This document shows, one piece after another, positions 44,658 to 55,725 of a stretch of 64,000 nt of DNA (its first letter is position 1; the number at the start of each line of letters is the position of its first letter). Both the position numbers and the translations under genes were made by a program. Below the pieces are notes generated by a model that had not been told where the DNA came from, made no database searches, and was given only the letters and a program-made list of their open reading frames with translations. Origin of the DNA: Azospirillum brasilense (GTDB lineage Bacteria; Pseudomonadota; Alphaproteobacteria; Azospirillales; Azospirillaceae); the NCBI RefSeq assembly GCF_007827815.1, contig NZ_VITH01000009.1, positions 62,001 through 126,000 on the forward strand. The letters run 5' to 3'.

Positions 44658-46097
44658 TTACGCGGCCGGCTCGCTGCCGTAGACGGACTTGGTCTCCAGG
44701 AACTCCTCGAAACCGACCTCGCCCCACTCACGGCCGATGCCGGACTGCTTGTAACCGCCGAAGGGCGCCGCGAGGTCGATGGACGCGCCGTTCAGGTGCA
44801 CCATGCCGGTGCGCAGACGCTTCGCCACCGCCCGCGCCTCGTCCACCGTGCCGGCGTAGACGTAGCCGGACAGGCCGTAGAGCGAGTCGTTGGCGCTGCG
44901 GATCGCCTCCTCGATGTCCTCGTAGGGGCGGATGGTCAGCACCGGGCCGAAGATTTCCTCGCGCATGATGGTCATGCTGTCGGTGGCGCGGCTGAAGACG
45001 GTGGGCTTGGCGAAGAAGCCGCGCTCCAGCCCCTCCGGACGGCCCGGACCGCCGCACAGCAGGGACGCCCCCTCCTCGATGCCGGCCTGGATCAGGCGCT
45101 GCACCCGCTCGTACTGGCGCTGGTTGGCGATCGGGCCGACGCCCGTGCGGTCGCCGCGCGGGTCGCCGACCACCAGACGGGCACAGACCTGGGCGGCGAT
45201 CTTTTCCGCCTCGTCCAGGCGGGAGGCCGGGACGTACATGCGCGACGGCGCGTTGCAGCTCTGCCCGGTGTTGGACATCATCGACCGCACGCCGTGGGTC
45301 ACCGCCTTCGTCAGGTCGGCGCTCTCGCAGATGATGTTGGCGGACTTGCCGCCCAGTTCCAGCGACACGCGCTTGATGCTGTCGGCGGCGTTGTGGGAGA
45401 CCGACGCGCCGGCGCGGGTGGAGCCGGTCAGCGACACCATGTCGACCAGCGGGTGCGAGGCCAGCACCGGGCCGACCACCGCGCCGTCGCCGTAGAACAT
45501 GTTGAAGACGCCCGCCGGCACGCCGGCCTCGTGCAGGATCTCGGCGAAGATCCAGGCCGAATAGGGGGAGAACTCGCTGGGCTTCAGCACCATCGTGCAG
45601 CCGGTGGCGAGCGCCGGGGCGACCTTGCAGGCGATCTGGTTGATCGGCCAGTTCCACGGCGTGATCATGGCACAGACGCCGACCGGTTCGCGCAGGATGC
45701 GGGTGGTGCCGCGGGTCCGCTCGAACGGGTATTCGCGGGCGGCCTCCAGGGCCGTCTTGAAATGGGCCAGCCCCATGAAGGCCTGCGCCGGCTTGGACAG
45801 CGCCGCCAGCGGCGCGCCCATCTCCTCGGTGATGGCGTCGGCGACCTCGTCCATGCGCTTCTCGAAGAGCGCGCAGACGGCGGCCAGCAGCTCCAGCCGC
45901 TCGTTCAGGGGGGTGCGGGAAAAGCCGTCGAAGGCGGCATGGGCCGCCGCCACCGCGCGCTGCGCGTCCTCCGGCCCGCCGAGCGCCACGGTGCCCGACA
46001 CCTGCTCCGTCGCCGGGTTCAACACCTCCATCACGGTGGCGCCGGCCGCGGGGTCGGTCCAGGCGCCGCCGATGTAGAAGGATTGGCAGGTCTTCAT
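44658..46097 (-). CDS. NAD(P)-dependent aldehyde dehydrogenase
   Basis: A 479-residue aldehyde dehydrogenase of normal length. Motifs are ITPWNWP (cofactor loop), LELGGKSANII (general base Glu) and NTGQSCNAPSRM (catalytic Cys). Lys in VLKPSE binds the cofactor ribose. It oxidises an aldehyde to the acid; the substrate is not evident, and homologues are often annotated for betaine, aminobutyraldehyde or aromatic aldehydes. The start MKTCQSF at 46097 was chosen because the longer frame adds an unconserved N-terminus. It diverges from the dipeptide ABC operon. Confidence 0.92.
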   Translation of the reverse strand: MKTCQSFYIGGAWTDPAAGATVMEVLNPATEQVSGTVALGGPEDAQRAVAAAHAAFDGFSRTPLNERLELLAAVCALFEKRMDEVADAITEEMGAPLAALSKPAQAFMGLAHFKTALEAAREYPFERTRGTTRILREPVGVCAMITPWNWPINQIACKVAPALATGCTMVLKPSEFSPYSAWIFAEILHEAGVPAGVFNMFYGDGAVVGPVLASHPLVDMVSLTGSTRAGASVSHNAADSIKRVSLELGGKSANIICESADLTKAVTHGVRSMMSNTGQSCNAPSRMYVPASRLDEAEKIAAQVCARLVVGDPRGDRTGVGPIANQRQYERVQRLIQAGIEEGASLLCGGPGRPEGLERGFFAKPTVFSRATDSMTIMREEIFGPVLTIRPYEDIEEAIRSANDSLYGLSGYVYAGTVDEARAVAKRLRTGMVHLNGASIDLAAPFGGYKQSGIGREWGEVGFEEFLETKSVYGSEPAA

Positions 46098-46218
46098 CTC
46101 TAATCCCCTCGCTCTCTTGTCGTTGGCGTTTTCGGGTGATCCGATCCTGCCCCGTCCGGCGCCGTTTGCCAAAGCTTTCCATCGGGAAAAACCGGATAGG
46201 TCAGAAGACCGGACCCTG

Positions 46219-46247
46219 TTGACAGATCAATGGTTTCAAGCTCTGAT
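46219..46247 (+). promoter_or_regulatory. Sigma70 promoter for the dipeptide-type ABC operon
   Basis: TTGACA (46219-46224), a 17-base spacer, then TCTGAT (46242-46247): a perfect -35 with a four-of-six -10. Transcription would start near 46254, giving a leader of about 128 bases before the binding-protein gene. Confidence 0.6.
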
Positions 46248-46381
46248 CGTTGAACACATACGTGCCGCCGCCACAGTCACGGCGAGCCGAACGACAAGAA
46301 TCGGGCTGCAACAACCGCGGTCCAAGGGCTGGGAGCCTGCTTCACGGGTACAATTCAAACGTACAATCAGGGGGACGAGGG

Positions 46382-48034
46382 ATGGCCTTACGTGATCGGC
46401 ATCGGCGTCTTGCGGATGCGCTGCGTTCAGGAACCTTGAAACACACCCTGCCGGCGGTGGCCGCCTTGGCCCTGCTGGCCGCCGTCCCGGCGCCGGTGCG
46501 GGCGGCGACCCTGACGGTCGGCACCTCGGCGGAGCCGAGCGCGCTCGATCCGCACTACCACAACCTCGGCCCCAACACGCGCGCCCGCAAGCATGTGTTC
46601 GAATCGCTGGTCAGCATGGACGCCAAGATGCGGCTCCAGCCCGAACTGGCGGAAAGCTGGCGCGCCGTCGACGAGACGACCTGGGAATTCACGCTGCGCA
46701 AGGGCGTGAAATTCCACGACGGCACGGAGTTCACCGCGCAGGACTTCATCTACTCGGTCTGCCGCATCCCGAACGTCGCCAACAGCCCGTCCTCCTTCAC
46801 CGTCTACACCAAGGGCATCGCGGGGATCGAGGCGCCGGACCCGCACACCCTCGTCATCAAGACCGCCAAGCCCTACCCGCTTCTGCCGGTGGAGCTGTCG
46901 ACCTTCGGCATCATCTCCGCCAAGGCGGCGGGCGGCGAGGCCGTCACCTTCGACAAGGCGGGCTGCAAGGCTGACTCCTGGCCGACCACCCAGGCCTTCA
47001 ACGACGGCTCGCTGATGATCGGCACCGGGCCGTTCAGGCACAAGTCCTACACCAAGGGCGACCGGCAGGTGCTGGAGCGCAACCCCGACTATTGGGGCCC
47101 GCAACCGGCCTGGGATACCGTGGTCTTCCGCCCGATCACCAGCGACGGGCCGCGCGTCGCCGCCCTGCTGGCGGGCGACGTGGACATGATCGAATCGCCC
47201 CCGGTGCAGGACATCGAGCGGCTGAAGTCCGCCCCCAACGTCTCCCTGGCCCAGGCCCAGTCGAACCGCGTGATCTATCTGGCGCTGGGCGTCCAGGACA
47301 CCCCGCCGACCATCACCGGGACCGACGGCAAGAATCCGTTGAAGGACCCGAAGGTGCGCAAGGCGTTGTCGCTGGCGGTGGACCGCGACGCCATCGTGAA
47401 GCGCATCATGATGGGCGTGGCGGAGCCGGCGAACCAGTACCTCCCCGCGGGCTTCTACGGCAACAACCCGGAAATCACCGTCGCCACCGACGCCAACAAG
47501 GCCAAGCAGCTCCTCGCCGAGGCCGGCTACCCGAAGGGCTTCCAGCTCACGCTCGGAACGCCGAACGACCGCTACATCAACGACGACAAGGTGGCCCAGG
47601 CGGTCGCCCAGATGTTCACCCGCATCGGCGTGCAGACGCAGGTCGACGCGACCACCGCCAACGTCTTCTTCTCCAAGCGCAACAAGCAGGAATACAGCGT
47701 CTTCCTGGCCGGCTGGGGAGCGGATTCGGGCGAGATGTCCTCGCCGCTGAAGGCGCTGATCGCCACGCCGATCAAGGAGAAGGGCTACGGCACCACCAAC
47801 TACACCAGCTACTCCGACCCGGAGCTGGACGGGATGCTGGACACGGCGCTGGCAACGGTGGACGACGCGAAGCGGGAAAAGCTGCTCCAGGCCGCGGTGA
47901 AGCGGGCGGTGGACGCCGACATCATCATCCCGTTGCATTACGAGGTGACGGTCTGGGCGATGAAGAAGGGGCTGAGCTACGAACCGCGCGCTGACCAGTA
48001 CACACTGGCGCAGAAGGTGACCCCCGCGAAGTGA
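46382..48034 (+). CDS. ABC transporter substrate-binding protein, family 5 (dipeptide/oligopeptide)
   Basis: A 550-residue periplasmic binding protein. A Sec signal peptide with a long charged n-region has its hydrophobic core near residues 22-38 and cleavage at VRAATL. The family pattern is clear: TSAEPSALDPHYHNLGPNTRA, ESWRAVDETTWEFTLRKGVKFHDGTEF, GTGPFRHKSY and NPDYWG. The ATG at 46382 follows GGGGGACGAGGG; the longer frame from 46250 starts at the transcription start and is unlikely. It feeds the DppBCDF-like transporter encoded downstream across repeat copy D. Confidence 0.93.
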   Translation: MALRDRHRRLADALRSGTLKHTLPAVAALALLAAVPAPVRAATLTVGTSAEPSALDPHYHNLGPNTRARKHVFESLVSMDAKMRLQPELAESWRAVDETTWEFTLRKGVKFHDGTEFTAQDFIYSVCRIPNVANSPSSFTVYTKGIAGIEAPDPHTLVIKTAKPYPLLPVELSTFGIISAKAAGGEAVTFDKAGCKADSWPTTQAFNDGSLMIGTGPFRHKSYTKGDRQVLERNPDYWGPQPAWDTVVFRPITSDGPRVAALLAGDVDMIESPPVQDIERLKSAPNVSLAQAQSNRVIYLALGVQDTPPTITGTDGKNPLKDPKVRKALSLAVDRDAIVKRIMMGVAEPANQYLPAGFYGNNPEITVATDANKAKQLLAEAGYPKGFQLTLGTPNDRYINDDKVAQAVAQMFTRIGVQTQVDATTANVFFSKRNKQEYSVFLAGWGADSGEMSSPLKALIATPIKEKGYGTTNYTSYSDPELDGMLDTALATVDDAKREKLLQAAVKRAVDADIIIPLHYEVTVWAMKKGLSYEPRADQYTLAQKVTPAK

Positions 48035-48057
48035 GCGGAGCGAGCGCCGCCCTCTTT

Positions 48058-48174
48058 CCCTCTCCCCTCTGGGGAGAGGGTTAGGGTGAGGGGGTTGCGC
48101 TTCTATCGAACGCTCCGTAACGCGCATCCCACTCACCGGCCCTCCGGGCCACCCTCTCCCCGGAGGGGAGAGGG
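48058..48174. repeat. Composite palindromic repeat, copy D
   Basis: CCCTCTCCCC-TCT-GGGGAGAGGGTTAGGGTGAGGGGG, a core with TTGCGC...GCGCA ends, then CACTCACC, a GGCCC-TCC-GGGCC hairpin and CCCTCTCCCC-GGA-GGGGAGAGGG. It fills the gap between the binding-protein gene and the first permease gene of the dipeptide-type operon. Confidence 0.9.
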
Positions 48175-48194
48175 TTAGACAGTAGCGGAGCGCC

Positions 48195-49172
48195 ATGCTT
48201 GTCTTCATCCTCCGGCGGCTGGCGCAGAGCGCGGTCGTCGTGATGGCGATGTCGGTGCTGGTCTTCGCCGGCATCTTCGCCATCGGCAATCCCATCGACG
48301 TGCTCATCAGCCCCGAGGCCGACGAGTTCGAACGCGCCGCCGCCATCGCGCGGCTGGGCCTCGACAAGCCCATGCACGAACAGTTCCTGCGCTTCGTGGA
48401 CAGCGCGCTCGGCGGCGACCTCGGCACCAGCTTCGTCCATGGGGTGCCGGCGCTCGGCCTCGTGCTGCAGCGCTTCCCGGCGACGCTGGAGCTGGCGCTC
48501 TGCGCCATGCTGGTGGCGGTGGTGCTGGGCATCCCGCTGGGGCTGTGGGCCGGGCTGAAACCGGACAGCCTGGCCGGGCGGGTCATCATGACCGGCTCCA
48601 TCCTCGGCTTCTCGCTGCCCACCTTCTGGGTTGGCATGATGCTCATCATGGCCTTCGCGGTGACGCTGGGCTGGCTGCCCGCGGGCGGTCGCGGCGAGAC
48701 GGCGGGCCTGTTCGGCGTGCCGTGGAGCTTCCTGACCGCCGACGGGCTGGCCCATCTGATCCTGCCCGCCGTCAATCTGGCCCTGTTCAAGCTGTCGCTG
48801 GTCATCCGTCTGGCCCGCGCCGGCACGCGGGAGGTCGCCTTGCAGGACTATGTGAAGTTCGCCCGCGCCAAGGGGCTGGCGCCCGCGCGTGTGGTCGGGG
48901 TTCACATCCTGAAGAACATCATGATCCCGGTGGTCACCGTCCTGGGGCTGGAGTTGGGCAGCGTCATCGCCTTTTCCGTGGTCACGGAATCGGTCTTCGC
49001 CTGGCCGGGCATGGGCAAGCTGCTGATCGACAGCATCCTGCAGCTCGACCGGCCGGTGGTGATCGCCTATCTGCTGGTGACGGTGCTGCTGTTCGTCGTC
49101 ATCAACCTGATCGTCGATCTGGTCTATTCGCTGCTCGACCCGCGAATCCGGCTGGGCGGGGGACGGGCATGA
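48195..49172 (+). CDS. ABC transporter permease, DppB type
   Basis: A 325-residue permease with the DppB N-terminal helix (FILRRLAQSAVVVMAMSVLVFAG), periplasmic domain, and EAA-type loop VALQDYVKFARAKGLAPARVVGVHILKN. The C-terminal LLDPRIRLGG tail is standard. It is translationally coupled to the next permease (ATGA). Confidence 0.93.
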   Translation: MLVFILRRLAQSAVVVMAMSVLVFAGIFAIGNPIDVLISPEADEFERAAAIARLGLDKPMHEQFLRFVDSALGGDLGTSFVHGVPALGLVLQRFPATLELALCAMLVAVVLGIPLGLWAGLKPDSLAGRVIMTGSILGFSLPTFWVGMMLIMAFAVTLGWLPAGGRGETAGLFGVPWSFLTADGLAHLILPAVNLALFKLSLVIRLARAGTREVALQDYVKFARAKGLAPARVVGVHILKNIMIPVVTVLGLELGSVIAFSVVTESVFAWPGMGKLLIDSILQLDRPVVIAYLLVTVLLFVVINLIVDLVYSLLDPRIRLGGGRA

Positions 49173-50071
49173 GCACCATCACGGCCAAGGCCCCGCCGGT
49201 CGAAACCCCCTTCCTGCGGCTGGCGCGGGACTTCGCGCGGTCGCGCACGGCGCTGGCCGGGCTGGCGGTGCTGGCGCTGATCGTGCTGGCCGCCCTGCTC
49301 GCCCGCTGGGTGGTGCCGCAAGACCCCTACGACCTCGCCCAGCTCGACATCCTCGACGGCATGATGGCGCCGGGGTCGCTGGGCGGCGGCGGCTGGACCT
49401 ACTGGCTGGGCACCGACGACCAGGGGCGCGACATGCTGTCGGCCATCGTCTTCGGCCTGCGCACCAGCCTGCTGGTCGGGGTGGTCGCGACGCTGATCGC
49501 GCTCGCCGTCGGGGTGGCGGTCGGGCTGCTCGCCGCCTATGCGGGGGACCGGGTGGACGGGCTGGTCATGCGGCTGGTCGACATCCAGCTCTCCTTCCCG
49601 GCCATCCTGATCGCGCTGATCCTGCTGGCCCTGCTGGGCAAGGGCGTCGACAAGGTCATCGTCGCGCTGGCCGCCGTGCAGTGGGCCTACTACGCGCGGA
49701 CCATCCGCGGTTCCGCCCTGGTGGAACGGCGCAAGGAATACATCGAGGCCGCGCAATGTCTTGCCCTGCCCCACCGGCGGATCATGATGCGCCACCTGCT
49801 GCCCAACTGCCTGCCGCCGCTGATCGTCGTGGCGACGGTGCAGGTCGCCCACGCCATCGCGCTGGAGGCGACGCTGAGCTTCCTCGGCGTCGGCGTGCCG
49901 GTGACCCAGCCGTCGCTGGGGATGCTGATCGCGTCGGGCTACCAGTACATGCTCTCGGGCGACTACTGGGTCAGCCTGTTCCCCGGCCTTGCCCTGCTGG
50001 TCACCATCGTGGCGATCAATCTGGTGGGGGACCGGCTGCGCGACGTCCTCAACCCGCGGCTCAACCATTGA
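49169..50071 (+). CDS. ABC transporter permease, DppC type
   Basis: A 300-residue permease. The LGTDDQGRDMLS motif after the first periplasmic loop and the EAA-type loop EYIEAAQCLALPHRRIMMRHLLPN identify the DppC/OppC family. The start at 49169 overlaps the previous stop. The first ATPase gene follows after 27 bp. Confidence 0.93.
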   Translation: MSTITAKAPPVETPFLRLARDFARSRTALAGLAVLALIVLAALLARWVVPQDPYDLAQLDILDGMMAPGSLGGGGWTYWLGTDDQGRDMLSAIVFGLRTSLLVGVVATLIALAVGVAVGLLAAYAGDRVDGLVMRLVDIQLSFPAILIALILLALLGKGVDKVIVALAAVQWAYYARTIRGSALVERRKEYIEAAQCLALPHRRIMMRHLLPNCLPPLIVVATVQVAHAIALEATLSFLGVGVPVTQPSLGMLIASGYQYMLSGDYWVSLFPGLALLVTIVAINLVGDRLRDVLNPRLNH

Positions 50072-50098
50072 AGATCAATCATTGAAAGGGGGCACGCG

Positions 50099-52088
<1,990 letters not shown>

Positions 52089-52092
<4 letters not shown>

Positions 52093-53285
52093 TGCCCTCA
52101 CCCGATCCCGCCGGCCCATCCGCGTGCAGCCCGCGCACGCTGGAGCTGCTGCGCGACCTGATCGCCTTCGACACGACCAGCCGCAACTCCAACCTCGACC
52201 TGATCCACTACATCCGCGACCATCTCGCGGCGCTGGGCGTGTCCAGCACGCTGGTGTTCAACGAGGAGCGGACCAAGGCCAACCTCTACGCCACCATCGG
52301 CCCGATGGACCGCGGCGGCGTCTGCCTGTCCGGCCACACCGACGTGGTGCCGGTGGACGACCAGGACTGGTCCAGCGATCCCTTCACCCTGACCGAGCGC
52401 GACGGCAAGCTGTTCGGGCGCGGCACGGCGGACATGAAGGGCTTCATCGCGGCGGCGCTGGCCATGGCGCCGGATTTCCTGGCCGCCAACCTGACGACGC
52501 CGGTCCATTACGCCTTCTCCTACGACGAGGAGCTGGGCTGCCTCGGCGTGCCCGGCCTGCTGACCCAGCTTGCCGGGATGACGGTAAAGCCGCGCCTGTG
52601 CATCGTTGGGGAGCCGACGCGGATGCGGGTGATCGTCGGCCACAAGGGCAAGGTGGCGCTGCGCTGCCGCGTCCACGGCCACGCCTGCCACTCCTCGCTC
52701 GCCCCGCATGGGGTGAACGCGGTGGAGTACGCGGCGGAGCTGGTGTCCTTCCTGCGCGGCATGGGCCGCCGCTTCGCCGAGCAGGGGCCGTTCGACCACG
52801 ATTACGACATTCCCTACACCACGGTGCACACCGGGGTGATGGAGGGCGGCACCGCCCGCAACATCGTCCCCTCCGACGCCTCCTTCGAGTTCGAGATCCG
52901 GCATCTCGCCGACCACCCCGTGGCGCCGATGCTGAAGGAGCTGCGGGACTTCGCCAAGACGCTGGAGCCGGAAATGCGCGCCGTCCGCCCCGACGCCGGC
53001 TTCTCCTGGGAAACGCTGTCGGACAGCCCGGCGCTCGACACCCCACCGGAGTCGGAGGAGGTGACGCTGGTCAAGAACCTCGCCGAGCAGAACGGCCATG
53101 GCAAGGTGGCTTTCGGCACGGAGGGCGCGCTGTTCACCAGCATCGCCAACATCCCCGCCGTGGTCTGCGGCCCCGGCGACATCGAGCAGGCCCACAAGCC
53201 CGACGAGTATGTGGAGCTGAGCGAACTCGCCCGCGCCGAGCGCTTCCTGCACCGGCTGAGGGACGCCGCGAAGAAGGGCTTGTGA
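52089..53285 (+). CDS. ArgE/DapE-type deacetylase (M20 peptidase family)
   Basis: A 398-residue metallohydrolase closest to acetylornithine deacetylases. Metal and catalytic residues are visible: His-x-Asp in SGHTDVVPV, the bridging Asp in GRGTADMKG and the Glu-Glu pair in DEELGCLG. Its coupling to a dipeptide-type importer (4-bp overlap) suggests that it deacylates or cleaves an imported N-acyl amino acid or peptide rather than serving only arginine biosynthesis. A strong terminator follows, closing the operon. The second ATG at 52092 is an equally good start. Confidence 0.9.
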
Positions 53286-53307
53286 CAAGAGGGCCTGCAA
53301 CGCGGAA

Positions 53308-53341
53308 GGGCCGGAGCGTTGCCGCTCCGGCCCCCTTTTTT
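53308..53341 (+). terminator. Rho-independent terminator of the dipeptide-type ABC operon
   Basis: GGGCCGGAGCG, TTGC, CGCTCCGGCCC: a perfect 11-bp stem followed by CC and six T, 23 bp after the deacetylase stop. It is the clearest intrinsic terminator in the window. Confidence 0.92.
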
Positions 53342-53372
53342 AAACTGTCCGTAGACCGTTGCGCTTCGCCGG

Positions 53373-53630
53373 TCAGTGGACCTCCACGCTGACGATGGCC
53401 GGCAGGGTGCGCAGGAAATTCGCACCCGTGTCGGTCGCCTCGACGACGAGGTGACCACAGCGGTCGTGCCCGCGCAGGCGGGCCTCCGCGCCCATGCCGG
53501 CGGTGCGCAGCACCTCCGACAGGTCGGACACCGCGGTGCGGACCCAAGCCCGATGCTCGGCCAGACTCTTGTACGCCGTTGCTTCCGAGTGATTCAGGGT
53601 AACGGTAAAGGTGTGCAGCTCGATGGTCAT
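53373..53630 (-). CDS. Hypothetical small protein, 85 residues
   Basis: I do not recognise it. It begins MTIELHTFTVTLNHSEATAYKSLAEHRAWVRTAV and continues with a helix and a C-terminal strand ending VSVEVH. It is soluble, without signal or membrane helix. CGGAGC lies at ribosome-site distance from the ATG at 53630; the frame continues upstream to 53933 but the added residues look noncoding. It stands alone between two transcription units. Confidence 0.65.
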   Translation of the reverse strand: MTIELHTFTVTLNHSEATAYKSLAEHRAWVRTAVSDLSEVLRTAGMGAEARLRGHDRCGHLVVEATDTGANFLRTLPAIVSVEVH

Positions 53631-53966
53631 AAGAGCTCCGGAATGAACCGATTGTTCTGGGACAAGCTCAGTGTTTGACGCTGTTCGAGCATCCGCTCCG
53701 CCCCAACCGGACGGTGTGTGAAAACAAGCTGGAAAGGGACGTGCGGACACTTGCCGGTTGGCGGATTGAATCCGGGGATCAGCCGATCGGCGAAAAGGGT
53801 CCCTTTCGATTTGGGGAGCAAACAAACCGCAGTGTAATCGAAATCGGCGGCCGATGCTTGTGATATCGTGGGAACGCTGCTCTGCGCCAAGAGCGCTCAC
53901 GGGACGCAAAAGGGGTAGCCGTGGCCCGGCCACCCCGCAACATGTTACGGCTCCGTCGGACCGCCC
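53631..53966. other. 336-bp stretch without a gene
   Basis: Upstream region of the 85-residue gene (read on the minus strand) and downstream region of the SDR gene. It is locally less GC-rich around 53810-53870. I found no convincing promoter boxes, hairpin with T-run or repeat. Confidence 0.5.
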
Positions 53967-54794
53967 TCAATCCAGGAAGATGTCCGGCGCCAGCGGGGCG
54001 CCCGGCTTGACCGCGTAGGGCTCCAGGTCGGTGACGCCCTCCTCCGCCAGCACCTCGTCGTCGATGAAGAAGTGTCCGGTGCAGGTCCTGGCGTCGCGGG
54101 TCAGGATGGCGTGAGCGGCGTCGGCCAGGATTTCCGGCTTGCGGCAATTGTCGAACTCGGCGGCGCCCTTCAGCATGGCGATGGCCGCCGTGCCGATGAT
54201 CGTGCGCGGCCACAGGGAATTCACGGCGACCTTGCCGCGGAACTCGGCGCTCATGCCCAGCGTGCACAGGCTCATCGCGTATTTGGCGATGGTGTAGGCG
54301 GTGTGGTGCTGAAACCAGCGCGGATTGAGGTTCAGCGGCGGCGACAGGGTCAGGATGTGCGGGTTCTCCGCCTTCAGCAGATGCGGCAGGCAGGCCTGGG
54401 CGCAGGCGAAGGTGCCCCGCCCGTTGACCCCCATCATCAGGTCCCAGCGCTTCAGCGGGGTGTCCAGCGTGCCGGTCAGGCTGATCGCGCTGGCGTTGTT
54501 GACCAGGATGTCGATGCCGCCGAACGCCTCCACCGTGCGGGCCACCGCCTCGGCCACCTGGGCATCGTCGCGGATGTCGCAGAGAATCGGCAGCCCCTTG
54601 CCGCCGGCAGCCTCGACCTCCTCCGCGGCGGAGAAGATGGTGCCGGGCAGCTTGGGGTGCGGCTCCGACGTCTTGGCCGCGATGACGACGTTGGCGCCGT
54701 CGCGGGCGGCGCGCAGCGCGATCGCCTTGCCGATGCCCCGGCTGGCGCCGGTGATGAACAGGGTCTTGCCCGTCAGCGTGCGCGCGTCCGTCAT
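53967..54794 (-). CDS. Short-chain dehydrogenase/reductase, HSDL2-like
   Basis: A 275-residue NAD(P)-dependent oxidoreductase with TGASRGIGKAIA (cofactor loop), LVNNAS (fold strand) and the catalytic YTIAKYAMS (Tyr-x3-Lys). Overall phrasing (AAKTSEPHPKLPGTIFSAAEE, LTLSPPLNLNPRWFQHHTAYT) is close to the hydroxysteroid dehydrogenase-like protein 2 branch. The start at 54794 follows GGGGAGGGC at good spacing and fits the family length. Substrate unknown, possibly a fatty acyl or steroid-like alcohol. Confidence 0.9.
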   Translation of the reverse strand: MTDARTLTGKTLFITGASRGIGKAIALRAARDGANVVIAAKTSEPHPKLPGTIFSAAEEVEAAGGKGLPILCDIRDDAQVAEAVARTVEAFGGIDILVNNASAISLTGTLDTPLKRWDLMMGVNGRGTFACAQACLPHLLKAENPHILTLSPPLNLNPRWFQHHTAYTIAKYAMSLCTLGMSAEFRGKVAVNSLWPRTIIGTAAIAMLKGAAEFDNCRKPEILADAAHAILTRDARTCTGHFFIDDEVLAEEGVTDLEPYAVKPGAPLAPDIFLD

Positions 54795-54978
54795 ATCGCT
54801 TGCCCTCCCCATGGTTCTTCCGTCGGGGCTGGCCGCCGCGGCCGCCCTGTTTGTCGGCGATGCTAGCACAGATCACCCGGGGCTCGTCCAGACGCATGCG
54901 TCATTCAATTAACCTATGCGTCAACACACCCATCCCGTCTAGACTGCGCTTGCCCTTCTCGCTCGGGAACCCCGGCCG

Positions 54979-55725
54979 GTGCGTCGTCTTGCCCTTGCCT
55001 TCGCGCTGATCCTCACTGCGGCGCCCGCCTTCGCGCAGGCGGTGGCGCAGCACCTGTTCTTTGAAGCGGTGCCGGCAGGCGCCCCGCCCGGAGCGTCCTA
55101 CGAGGCGCGGCAGCGCCTGACCGAGCAAGCCCGGACCGAGCTGCTGCCCGCCATCCTCGACGCCGCCGGCCTGGGTGGAGCGGTCGCGGTGGCCGACCTG
55201 CGGATGGGCGGCTACCGGCTCCAGACCAACCCATCGCTCCACCTGACCCTGCGGCTGGAGGACGCGCCCGCCGACCGGCTGGCCGGGGCCATCGCCTGGA
55301 GCCTCGAACAGGAGAGCGTCCTGGTGGCGGACTTCGACAGCGCGGACGGCGCCACCGGCTACGCCCTGGTCCGCTTTCCCGCCGACAGCCTGACGCCGGA
55401 GCGCGCCCAGCGCTTCTTCCTCGCCGCCGCGGCGGAGCATGAGGGGCTCGGTGGCGGCTACACCGCCTTCGGCGACACGCTGCTGTTCCTCAACTTGCGC
55501 GGCGACGACGGGACGCCCGACAGCGGCCTGCCCGACGAGGCCTTCGCGGAGTTCTTGCGCCGCGCCGCCGCCGCCTTCCCCGGTGCGGCCCTGGCCGCGA
55601 CCGGACGCGCCGACGCGCGTCTCGTCCTCCAGCCGCCCCAGCCCGACAGCCCTGCCCTCGCCCCGCTGCGGGCGCGGCACGCGGCGCTGGTGTCCGAAAT
55701 CCTGAGCGCCGAGCCCGCCCGATGA
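54979..55725 (+). CDS. Hypothetical exported protein, 248 residues
   Basis: Starts at GTG with a clear Sec signal peptide (RRLALAFALILTAAPAFAQA). The mature part is a mixed alpha/beta protein of about 230 residues with no cysteine pattern or motif I know. Its last bases overlap the start of the BMP-type binding-protein gene (ATGA), so the two are co-translated and may work together in the periplasm. Confidence 0.8.
   Translation: MRRLALAFALILTAAPAFAQAVAQHLFFEAVPAGAPPGASYEARQRLTEQARTELLPAILDAAGLGGAVAVADLRMGGYRLQTNPSLHLTLRLEDAPADRLAGAIAWSLEQESVLVADFDSADGATGYALVRFPADSLTPERAQRFFLAAAAEHEGLGGGYTAFGDTLLFLNLRGDDGTPDSGLPDEAFAEFLRRAAAAFPGAALAATGRADARLVLQPPQPDSPALAPLRARHAALVSEILSAEPAR

Noticed and set aside
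36774-48180. The repeat clusters as a CRISPR array
   Set aside because: Copies are kilobases apart, palindromic and of irregular composition; no regular repeat-spacer pattern and no cas genes.
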